DNA from: Flavihumibacter sp. ZG627
GTDB lineage: Bacteria > Bacteroidota > Bacteroidia > Chitinophagales > Chitinophagaceae
DNA length: 64,000 nt
Assembly (NCBI RefSeq): GCF_000814325.1
Contig: NZ_JPHF01000011.1
Coordinates: forward strand, 1-64,000
Direction of reading: 5' to 3'
The position numbers and the translations under genes were made by a program. Of the stretch, positions 49,668 to 57,516 are shown in pieces. The number at the start of each line of letters is the position of its first letter. The first letter of the stretch is position 1. A model generated the notes under the pieces. That model was not told the DNA's origin. It worked only from the letters and a program-made list of their open reading frames with translations, and made no database searches.

Positions 49668-50382
49668 CCGAAAATATACGCATTCGGTATGCATTCATCG
49701 CGGTTATTCCAAGTTTTTTGAGGAGGCGATAGTTGACGATAAGTCCCACCGGCGCACCAATGATAGGAACCAGCTGGGCCATCTTAGCAAGATCAAGGTA
49801 GTCGCGATACTCCTGTTGGAAATTTCTCCAATCAAACTGGTGAATATCGTCGGGAAGGTGTTTCTTTTTTTCCTCCCAGTCTTCCATTTTCAGGTATACA
49901 TTTCGCCGATGTTCATGGCTGGAGAAGGCAAGTTCAAAAATATGGAGCAGGTAAACCCGCTCCTTGTAGTCGTTGATATCAAACCCGTAAAGGGCTGCGA
50001 TCTCAAATAGCAATTTGATCTTGATGGCAAGAAGAATAGGGAAATCTGCCAATCCAAGCAACAGGCCTCCGGCCCCGGTAACCCCTCCCTCAATGGCGGC
50101 TGTATTGCGGTAGAATTCAATTTTCTGCATTACTGCCATCTCCCTCGACATGAGTGAATCAAAGGGTTCGGGGCTGCTTGTGGTATGCTTTGAGCCAAAC
50201 AGTACTCCCCGGATCATCTGTTTGATAGTGGCGGTAATTGCCTGGTGGACTTTTTCGGGGATTATGGCATTAATACGCTTTTGCATCCTTTTAGAGATGC
50301 TGTTCAGGAATGAGGGTCGCTTTAGCATTTTGTGTTGCCAGACGGCTAATTCAGCGATTATTTGTTGCTGGTATACATCCAT
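49645..50382 (-). CDS. EcsC-family protein
   Basis: The 245-residue protein has the EcsC features: an N-terminal amphipathic region with ISKRMQKRINAIIPEKVHQAITATIK, the central glycine-rich AAIEGGVTGAGGLLLGLADFPILLAIK segment and a C-terminal VPIIGAPVGLIVNY. EcsC-like proteins are thought to be membrane-associated regulators or lipid-related proteins, but their function is unknown. It starts 6 bp after the GH26 gene stop on the same strand. Confidence 0.85.
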   Translation of the reverse strand: MDVYQQQIIAELAVWQHKMLKRPSFLNSISKRMQKRINAIIPEKVHQAITATIKQMIRGVLFGSKHTTSSPEPFDSLMSREMAVMQKIEFYRNTAAIEGGVTGAGGLLLGLADFPILLAIKIKLLFEIAALYGFDINDYKERVYLLHIFELAFSSHEHRRNVYLKMEDWEEKKKHLPDDIHQFDWRNFQQEYRDYLDLAKMAQLVPIIGAPVGLIVNYRLLKKLGITAMNAYRMRIFSVNDRLHP

Positions 50383-50387
50383 GCTCT

Positions 50388-51512
50388 TTATTTGTATAAT
50401 GCCTTCAGATCTTTCTCAAAAAGGGTGAAGGGATGATCATAAAATAATTTAAAATCGGCCTCACTGGGATGGCCGGGAAATGGCGCATAGTAGTGCGTTG
50501 CACTGGTTGCATCATTTCGCCATACCAGAACGTATGCAAGTTTTAAGCCATTGGTTATAACTGTTCTCAAAAGAACATCGGTAAACCATTTTGGGTTTGG
50601 AATAGTTTCGAGACCAGTTTCTGTAAATGCAGCCAGTTTGCCTGCTTTCTGCGCATATTCCGAAACGATCCTGAGTTTTTTTATGCCTGAAAGCAGGTCA
50701 TATTTTCCATCCCTTCCGAAATCAGCATAATTGTCCATACCAACCAGGTCCACCCATTGGTCACCAGGGTATCTTTCCAGAAATTCCGCTTCGGTGTTGA
50801 ATTTATTATCAGGAGAAAAGGCATAAATAAAATTGTGTACATCAAGCGTATCCCTCAAATAACCCACAGTAAATTGCCATAATGTTATGAAATCCTCTTT
50901 TGAGCAATGCTTAGCTCCCCACCAGAACCAATCGCCATCGAATTCATGATAGGGTCTGAAAATTACAGGCGCCAGGGTACCATCCTTCCCTTTAAGTGAT
51001 TTCGCCATATCTGCTATAGTTGCCAATATCTCCTTATACTGCTGGTGATGCGAACCTCCGGGTATAATCAATGCTACGGCAGGAAGGGATATAGAATCTT
51101 TCCAATAAAATCCACCGCCTGACGCCGGGTTGGAGAAATGCCAGGATATTGTGCTTAATCCACCACGGTTATAGGTATCAGTTATATTCTTAACCAGGTC
51201 AGCTTTATTCTTCTCTATTTCATCTTTGGGCCTTCCTGACAAACCACTAATATCAACACCTATAACGGCGGGGTGTGATCCTGTTATTGTCTTAACATCT
51301 GATCTGTCAGCATCACCCTGCCAGCCATGTCCGTATTCAGTGGCATGCTGGTGGCCGAAGAGTATAGAATTCTTTGAGAGCCTTAGAAGGTTTCCTGCAA
51401 GGGCCCTGGTTTCTTTGGTAGCAAGAGGATCAATCAGGGAAATTCTTTTTTGTGCGGATGTTGTGAGAGAAATTGAAATTAGCGTAAGCAACAGTGCCGG
51501 GCAATATTTCAT
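50388..51512 (-). CDS. Secreted GH26 glycoside hydrolase (beta-mannanase-like)
   Basis: The 374-residue protein has a signal peptide cleaved after TTSAQ near residue 21. The GH26 (clan A) catalytic barrel shows HQHATEYGHG, acid/base Glu190 in FRPYHEFDGDWFWWG, SPDNKF, VDLVGMDNYADFG and nucleophile Glu298 in AFTETGLE. Length and residues fit an active beta-mannanase or related endoglycanase. No SusC/SusD pair, sensor or other polysaccharide-utilisation genes are nearby, so it appears to stand alone. Confidence 0.92.
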   Translation of the reverse strand: MKYCPALLLTLISISLTTSAQKRISLIDPLATKETRALAGNLLRLSKNSILFGHQHATEYGHGWQGDADRSDVKTITGSHPAVIGVDISGLSGRPKDEIEKNKADLVKNITDTYNRGGLSTISWHFSNPASGGGFYWKDSISLPAVALIIPGGSHHQQYKEILATIADMAKSLKGKDGTLAPVIFRPYHEFDGDWFWWGAKHCSKEDFITLWQFTVGYLRDTLDVHNFIYAFSPDNKFNTEAEFLERYPGDQWVDLVGMDNYADFGRDGKYDLLSGIKKLRIVSEYAQKAGKLAAFTETGLETIPNPKWFTDVLLRTVITNGLKLAYVLVWRNDATSATHYYAPFPGHPSEADFKLFYDHPFTLFEKDLKALYK

Positions 51513-51561
51513 AATGCAGGTTAATACAGATAAAAATGATAACTTTTAGGAAATCTTAGAC

Positions 51562-52683
51562 ATGAAAAGTACACCATTTTTTGTGTTGGCTTTTTTATTA
51601 AGTTCATTTTTTCATGCATTTGCCGTTGAAGAACCCAAAACACTTTCTATTGGTGCGGCAGCCCCTTCATTTAGTTTACCGGCTACTGACGGTAAAACAT
51701 ATACGCTGGCAAATTTTGAAAAAGCAAAACTGCTTGTGATTGTATTCACCTGCAATCATTGTCCCACCGCACAGGCCTATGAAGACAGGTTGATAAAACT
51801 AACGGAAGACTATCGTGACAAGTCGGTTGCAGTTGTTGCTATTTCACCAAATGATCCTAAAGCCATCCGGTTAAATGAACTTGATTATAGTGATCTCAAT
51901 GATAGTTTTGAGGAAATGAAGTTGAGGGCAGCGCAGAAAAAATTCAACTTTCCATACTTATATGACGGTGAAACCCAGGCTGTATCAAAAGCTTATGGAC
52001 CTGTGGCCACTCCTCATGTTTTTATTTTTGATGAGAAGAGAAAATTGCGCTACCAGGGACGGATCGACAATGTTGAAAAACCAACGAAAACACCAACAAG
52101 CTTTGACACACGTGATGCTATTGATTCATTGATAAATGATCGTGCGCCTGCAGTGGAAACAACTAAAGTTTTCGGTTGTTCCATCAAGTGGTCAGAAAAA
52201 GAAAACTGGCTTGAGAAAGCAAAAGAAGAATGGGCAAAAGAGCCGGTAACGGTTGAGGATATTGATGTGAACGGTATCAGGGAGCTTTTGAAAAATGATA
52301 GTAAAAAGCTCAGGCTGATCAATGTTTGGGCTACCTGGTGCGGACCCTGTGTTCGGGAATTTCCTGATTTCATTACTATACACCGAATGTACAGAGGGCG
52401 CGACTTTGAATTCATCAGTATCAGCGCAGATGATCCTTTGAAAAAGGATAAAGTGATGGAGTTCCTGAAAAAACAGCAGGCATCAGGAAGTAATTATCAA
52501 TATACTGCAGAAGATAAATATCATCTCATAGAAGCCATCGATCCCAAATGGCCGGGTGCACTACCTTATACCCTCATTGTGGAACCTGGAGGAAAGATTG
52601 TATATGCCAAACAAGGGTCTATAGATCCAGCTGAGATCAAAAAAATAATCATTGATCATCCCTTAATTGGACGCTATTTCTAA
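51562..52683 (+). CDS. Secreted two-domain thioredoxin-fold protein
   Basis: The 373-residue protein has a signal peptide (about residues 1-21) and two thioredoxin-like domains in series. The first (about 25-190) is AhpC/TSA-like with Cys64 and Cys67 in FTCNHCPTAQAY, VAISPNDP and a TPHVFIFDEKRKLRYQG strand. The second (about 225-373) is TlpA/ResA-like with Cys260-Gly-Pro-Cys263 in ATWCGPCVREFPD and cis-Pro near LPYTLIV. Such fusions act in periplasmic thiol redox or peroxide handling, but the partner is unknown. Its 3' end overlaps the convergent GMC gene by 4 bp. Confidence 0.9.
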   Translation: MKSTPFFVLAFLLSSFFHAFAVEEPKTLSIGAAAPSFSLPATDGKTYTLANFEKAKLLVIVFTCNHCPTAQAYEDRLIKLTEDYRDKSVAVVAISPNDPKAIRLNELDYSDLNDSFEEMKLRAAQKKFNFPYLYDGETQAVSKAYGPVATPHVFIFDEKRKLRYQGRIDNVEKPTKTPTSFDTRDAIDSLINDRAPAVETTKVFGCSIKWSEKENWLEKAKEEWAKEPVTVEDIDVNGIRELLKNDSKKLRLINVWATWCGPCVREFPDFITIHRMYRGRDFEFISISADDPLKKDKVMEFLKKQQASGSNYQYTAEDKYHLIEAIDPKWPGALPYTLIVEPGGKIVYAKQGSIDPAEIKKIIIDHPLIGRYF

Positions 52684-54386
52684 CCTTCTTTTTTCATGGT
52701 TCGAACTGCATGATCAACAGCTCTTGCTGTAAGGGCCATATAAGTAAGAGATGGATTCTGCGTAGACGTTGAGGTCATACATGCCCCATCTGTAACATAT
52801 ACATTTTTGCATTGATGTAGCTGGTTCCATTCATTGAGAAGGGATGTTTTTGGATCACGGCCCATGCGCACTCCACCCATTTCATGAATATCCAGTCCCG
52901 GCGCCTGTTTAGAATCCTGGGTTTTGATATTTGTAAAGCCTGCATCTGCAAACATTTCAGATACCTGCTCAAAATAATCCTTTAGCATATCCTCATCGTT
53001 ATTATCATAGGCCATATCGATATGCATAAGAGGTATTCCCCATTCATCTTTTTTACTTGTATCAAGACTAACGCGGTTTGCTTCTTTAGGAATTGTTTCA
53101 CCCATAATATGTGAGTTCACCTGCCATGGTCCTGGTTCAGGGTTAAGAAGGGCTGATTTCAATTCATTGCCCCAACCATTTGCAGGCTGGTTTGACCGCC
53201 ATGCTCCAAAACCGGCAGCATATCCTCTCAGGAAACCGGTTTCCTGTTTAAGAACATTCCTGAAACGGGGTATGTATCCGCCATTAGGTCTTCTTCCCTC
53301 GCTATTCTTATCCTTAAATCCATCATACTCTGCATTAACTCTACCCCTGTAATTATGGAAAGCAACATATTTACCTAATAACCCATTATCATTTCCGAGT
53401 CCATTCGGAAATCTGGATGAAGTGGAGTTCAGGAGAATCAGGTTGGTATTAAGGGCTGCCGCGTTTACAAAAATGACGGAGGCAAAATATTCTGTTGCCT
53501 TTTTTGTAACAGTATCAATAACTCTTACACCACTAGCCTTATTTGACTTTTCATCATAGATGATGGATTCAACAACCGAATTAGGTTGAAGCGTCATATT
53601 TCCTGTTTTCAGTGCCCAGGGTATGGTAGAGGAATTACTACTGAAATAGCCTCCGAAAGGACATCCGCGCTGGCAAAGATTTCTGTTCTGACACTGGGCC
53701 CTTCCCTGGTCGAGATGAATTTGTTGGGGAGCTGTGATATGTGCTGCCCTGCCGATTATTATATGTCTGTCGTTGTACCGGGAAGCCACCTTTTCTTTAA
53801 AGTACTGCTCCACACAATTTAATTCCATGGGCGGAAGAAATTCTCCATCCGGCAAGGTTGCAATGCCGTCTTTATTACCGGAAATGCCGGCAAACTTTTC
53901 AACATAACTATACCATGGCGCAATGTCTTTATATCTGATGGGCCAATCAACCGCGAAGCCATCGCGTGCAGGGCCTTCGAAATCGTAATCACTCCATCGC
54001 TGTGTCTGCCTTGCCCAAAGAAGAGATTTTCCTCCTACCTGGTAGCCCCTTATCCAATCAAAAGGTTTATCCTGCACATATGGATGATCGTTATCCTTAA
54101 CAAAGAAGTGCATTGCATCTTCCCGGAAGGCATAACATTTACTTACAACCGGGTTTGCATCAATGATATCAGTGGTCAACTGTCCGCGATGCTCAAATTC
54201 CCAGGGCATCATATTGGTTGTTGGATAGTCTTTCAGATGCTTAACATCTGGGCCACGCTCAAGTACGAGTGTTTTATACCCTTTTTCTGAAAATTCCTTT
54301 GCAGCCCATCCCCCGCTTATTCCGGAACCTATGACTATTGCATCATACGTGTTTTCTTTAACGCCTTTCAAATTCAGGTTTCCCAT
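52680..54386 (-). CDS. GMC-family FAD oxidoreductase (gluconate-dehydrogenase-like large subunit)
   Basis: The 568-residue protein has the FAD-binding GSGISGGWAAKEFSEKGYKTLVLERG start and GYQVGGKSLLWARQTQRW of the GMC/glucose-dehydrogenase group. The C-terminal GMC-type MGGVRMGRDP and DGACMTSTSTQNPSLTYMALTARAVDH carry the active-site His/Asn region. It probably oxidises a sugar or sugar acid and passes electrons onward. Together with the subunit-3-like protein 2 bp upstream it forms the typical two-gene unit; the cytochrome c subunit sometimes present is not seen here. Confidence 0.9.
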   Translation of the reverse strand: MGNLNLKGVKENTYDAIVIGSGISGGWAAKEFSEKGYKTLVLERGPDVKHLKDYPTTNMMPWEFEHRGQLTTDIIDANPVVSKCYAFREDAMHFFVKDNDHPYVQDKPFDWIRGYQVGGKSLLWARQTQRWSDYDFEGPARDGFAVDWPIRYKDIAPWYSYVEKFAGISGNKDGIATLPDGEFLPPMELNCVEQYFKEKVASRYNDRHIIIGRAAHITAPQQIHLDQGRAQCQNRNLCQRGCPFGGYFSSNSSTIPWALKTGNMTLQPNSVVESIIYDEKSNKASGVRVIDTVTKKATEYFASVIFVNAAALNTNLILLNSTSSRFPNGLGNDNGLLGKYVAFHNYRGRVNAEYDGFKDKNSEGRRPNGGYIPRFRNVLKQETGFLRGYAAGFGAWRSNQPANGWGNELKSALLNPEPGPWQVNSHIMGETIPKEANRVSLDTSKKDEWGIPLMHIDMAYDNNDEDMLKDYFEQVSEMFADAGFTNIKTQDSKQAPGLDIHEMGGVRMGRDPKTSLLNEWNQLHQCKNVYVTDGACMTSTSTQNPSLTYMALTARAVDHAVRTMKKEG

Positions 54387-54388
54387 AA

Positions 54389-54928
54389 TCAGGATTTTAT
54401 TGTTGAAGTGGTAACCGGTACACAGCCATGGTATTTACCGGGAATAAGTTTATAGGGAACAAGATTTGTCATTACATATTCGGATTGTGTATAGCCAAAA
54501 ACTACCAACCGTCTGAAAGGATCAAGAAATCCCGGAATCTCGTTGTTGTCAGACTTTTGGGAAACCGTTTTCAATAGGCTGAGCTTTCCGTCTTCCACTT
54601 TTTCTTCCAGAACGTCTGCTCCATTTTTTTTGATATGCTCCTGCATAGCTTTCAGTCCCCGCACAAATTTTTCCTGATCTTCTTTATTGAAACAATCATC
54701 AACCATTTTCAAGGCAAATAAATGAGCTCCCAAATCGGCCGCACCGGGAGAATCACCAGGGGGAATAATTGTATTAGCCAGGGAAAAGAGCAGCTTTTCC
54801 TGAGCGGGGGTAATTTGAATTTTTTTCAGTTGGATTGATAGCTGGTCCTGCTTGTAAACACAGGATGGAAGGAAGGCTATACCCGCACCCATCCAGACCA
54901 TTTGCCTGATTAAGTCTCTTCGATTCAT
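54389..54928 (-). CDS. Gluconate 2-dehydrogenase subunit 3 family protein (Tat lipoprotein)
   Basis: The 179-residue protein has a twin-arginine start MNRRDLIRQMVWMGAGI followed by a lipobox-like LPSCVY (Cys23), so it is probably a Tat-exported lipoprotein. A gluconate-2-dehydrogenase-subunit-3 domain follows, with NTIIPPGDSPGAADLGAHLF. It lies 2 bp before the GMC oxidoreductase gene and would serve as its small subunit or Tat escort. Its start codon is 27 bp from that of the divergent radical SAM gene. Confidence 0.88.
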   Translation of the reverse strand: MNRRDLIRQMVWMGAGIAFLPSCVYKQDQLSIQLKKIQITPAQEKLLFSLANTIIPPGDSPGAADLGAHLFALKMVDDCFNKEDQEKFVRGLKAMQEHIKKNGADVLEEKVEDGKLSLLKTVSQKSDNNEIPGFLDPFRRLVVFGYTQSEYVMTNLVPYKLIPGKYHGCVPVTTSTIKS

Positions 54929-54955
54929 TTGGCTTGCAATTTTATGTTAACACCC

Positions 54956-57223
54956 ATGCCGAAGAATAAATATACCATTATCGATAATTATTCTGTCATA
55001 ATTTTACAGGCTAAAGCACTTCATTTGCCTGTTTCTGTTTACCTTATTACTCCCCCATTCACACAGCTTAATACACCTTACCCGGCAACTGCATACCTGA
55101 AAGGTTTTTTAAATACAAAAGGTATCAGTTCATTTCAGTCGGACCTGGGGATTGAGGTAACGCTTGCGATATTTTCATCAGATGGTCTGCGGCAACTATT
55201 TGAAAAGATAGATAATGATCAAACGGATCTATCAGAAAACGTAAAACGAATAATAGCGCTTAAAGAGGATTATATACAAACAATAGATAATGTAGTAGCT
55301 TTCTTACAGGGTAAGAATCCAACGCTGGCTCATTTAATCAGCAAGCGTGATTTCCTCCCAGAGGCAAGCAGGTTTGAGCAACTCGAAGACCTGGTTTGGG
55401 CATTTGGAAGTATGGGTACGCAGGACAAGGCAAAACATCTGGCCACCATGTACCTGGAAGATTTATCTGATCTTATCAGGGAAACGGTGGATGAACATTT
55501 TGGCTTTAGCCGCTATGCGGAGAAGCTGGCACGTTCAGCCAACAAATTTGATGAGCTATATAGTGCTTTACAAAAAAACCTCAGTTATATTGATCAATTG
55601 CTGATTTCCTGCCTTGAAGAGAAGGTAAAGGAGTTAGCTCCAAAGCTGGTGGCGATATCAGTACCCTTTCCCGGAAACCTTTATGCTGCATTACGATGCG
55701 GTCAATGGATCAAAAAAAATCATCCGGGGATCAAGGTATGCATGGGTGGTGGTTTCCCCAATACGGAACTCCGTTCGCTTTCGGATGCAAGGGTGTTTGA
55801 ATTCGTTGATTTTATAACACTGGATGATGGTGAGGCACCCATTGAACAGTTGATAAAACATATAGAGAATAACACCCCTGTTGAATCACTAAAACGGACA
55901 TTCCTTTTACAAGACGGTGTGGTAACATATGTAAATAATGGAAGTTGTTCTGATTACAAACAAGGCCAGGTAGGCACCCCTGATTACAGCGATTTCCTGC
56001 TGAATAGTTATATCAATGCTATTGAAATTATCAATCCGATGCATAGCCTCTGGAGTGATGGCAGGTGGAACAAGCTTACTATGGCTCATGGTTGTTATTG
56101 GGGGAAATGTACATTCTGCGACATATCGCTGGATTATATCAGGCTCTATGAACCCTTGACGGCATCACTGATATGTGACCGCATTGAAGAGATGATATCA
56201 CAGACGGGTACCAACGGATTCCATTTTGTTGATGAAGCTGCTCCCCCCGCACTCATGCGGGCCTTAGCGATTGAAATACTTCGAAGGAAACTGATTGTAA
56301 GCTGGTGGACTAATATCAGGTTTGAGAAAAGCTTTACGCGCGACCTTTGTTATTTACTCAAAGCTTCCGGATGTATTGGCGTGTCAGGTGGCCTGGAAGT
56401 TGCATCCGACAGATTACTCCAACTTATACGTAAAGGTATCACTGTGGGCCAGGTAGCAAGGGTCAACAAGCATTTCACGGATGCCGGAATTATGGTACAT
56501 GCATACCTTATGTATGGATTTCCTACCCAAACGGCACAGGAAACCATCGATTCGCTGGAAATGGTCAGGCAGTTCTTTGAGGCGGGAATTTTACAAAGTG
56601 CATTCTGGCACCAATTCACCATGACAGCCCATAGTCCGGTGGGGCTAGAACCGGAAAAATTTAAAGTGAAGGCGCTGAAGGCTGCTGAAATAAGTTTTGC
56701 CGATAATGATGTTGAACATCTGGATCCAACCGGCGCTGATCATTCGAGCTTCGCCTATGGATTAAAAAAATCTTTGTTGAATTATATGCATGGTGCGTGC
56801 ATAGACTATCCATTACATCGCTGGTTTGATTTTAAGACCCCAAAACCATCAGTGGCACCGGAGCATATAGTAAAGGCACTGGAGCAGGAAGAACTTATAT
56901 CAAATAAACCTTCCGCTAAAATAATATTCATTGGTCATCAACCACAGTTACAAATAGTAACAAAAACAAAAAAAGGACAGTCGTGGGAAAATGCAGAATT
57001 GACATTTCATTCCCGTAAGGGCAGCCAAACTATAAGGATTGGAAAGGACGAAGGCATTTGGTTGTCGAAATTATTGCCAAGGCTTTCAATCACTGAGGCA
57101 TCTGCTATGACAAGACAAGAAATCCGTGAAAATTACGAAGCGGCCGGGTTACCTGATTTCGAACTATTCTGGGATAATAAACCAATAAACTCACTTTATA
57201 AGGCCGGTTTACTTAGTTTGTAG
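54956..57223 (+). CDS. B12-binding-like radical SAM protein with CX4CX2C motif
   Basis: The 755-residue protein has an N-terminal region (about residues 1-330) with a B12-binding-like Rossmann part (VYLITPPFTQLNTPYP and VAISVPFPGNLYAALRC...VCMGGGFP). A radical SAM barrel follows with Cys380, Cys385 and Cys388 in HGCYWGKCTFCDIS, then GFHFVDEAAPP and SGGLEVASDRLLQLIRKG. The first two cysteines are four residues apart, instead of three in the canonical motif. The C-terminal 150 residues are unrelated to anything I recognise. The ATG at 54956 is used; 54944 is possible. The substrate is unknown, and no precursor-peptide gene is seen nearby. Confidence 0.88.
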   Translation: MPKNKYTIIDNYSVIILQAKALHLPVSVYLITPPFTQLNTPYPATAYLKGFLNTKGISSFQSDLGIEVTLAIFSSDGLRQLFEKIDNDQTDLSENVKRIIALKEDYIQTIDNVVAFLQGKNPTLAHLISKRDFLPEASRFEQLEDLVWAFGSMGTQDKAKHLATMYLEDLSDLIRETVDEHFGFSRYAEKLARSANKFDELYSALQKNLSYIDQLLISCLEEKVKELAPKLVAISVPFPGNLYAALRCGQWIKKNHPGIKVCMGGGFPNTELRSLSDARVFEFVDFITLDDGEAPIEQLIKHIENNTPVESLKRTFLLQDGVVTYVNNGSCSDYKQGQVGTPDYSDFLLNSYINAIEIINPMHSLWSDGRWNKLTMAHGCYWGKCTFCDISLDYIRLYEPLTASLICDRIEEMISQTGTNGFHFVDEAAPPALMRALAIEILRRKLIVSWWTNIRFEKSFTRDLCYLLKASGCIGVSGGLEVASDRLLQLIRKGITVGQVARVNKHFTDAGIMVHAYLMYGFPTQTAQETIDSLEMVRQFFEAGILQSAFWHQFTMTAHSPVGLEPEKFKVKALKAAEISFADNDVEHLDPTGADHSSFAYGLKKSLLNYMHGACIDYPLHRWFDFKTPKPSVAPEHIVKALEQEELISNKPSAKIIFIGHQPQLQIVTKTKKGQSWENAELTFHSRKGSQTIRIGKDEGIWLSKLLPRLSITEASAMTRQEIRENYEAAGLPDFELFWDNKPINSLYKAGLLSL

Positions 57224-57491
57224 AAGGCGCGGCTTTTGCTGCCTGCTCTTTTAGTTTTTCTTCTTTCCTAAGGTCACGCTGCTCCTGCCTTTTTTGTTTG
57301 CGTATTTCTTTCTCTGCTTTACGCACCTTTCGATTTTCGCGTTTTACTTTTCTTTCAGCTTTTTTAGCCTTTCTTTCAGCGCGTTCAATCTTTTGCCGCT
57401 GTTTTTGGTATGCTTTTTCATCTGTTTGGGCGTAGCCTGACGCAGCCAGCACAAAAACGGAGAAAAGAATAAAAATGATCTTTCTGAACAT
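57213..57491 (-). CDS. Secreted basic coiled-coil small protein
   Basis: The 92-residue protein has a signal peptide (MFRKIIFILFSVFVLAASGYAQ, about 22 residues). The mature part is an extremely Lys/Arg/Glu-rich helix (KIERAERKAKKAERKVKRENRKVRKAEK) ending APSTN. It would form a single long charged helix or coiled coil in the periplasm. Its 3' end overlaps that of the radical SAM gene by 11 bp. It starts 25 bp after the ligD stop on the same strand. I do not recognise a family. Confidence 0.7.
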   Translation of the reverse strand: MFRKIIFILFSVFVLAASGYAQTDEKAYQKQRQKIERAERKAKKAERKVKRENRKVRKAEKEIRKQKRQEQRDLRKEEKLKEQAAKAAPSTN

Positions 57492-57516
57492 ACATAAATA
57501 TTGTACTAAAAGTTAA

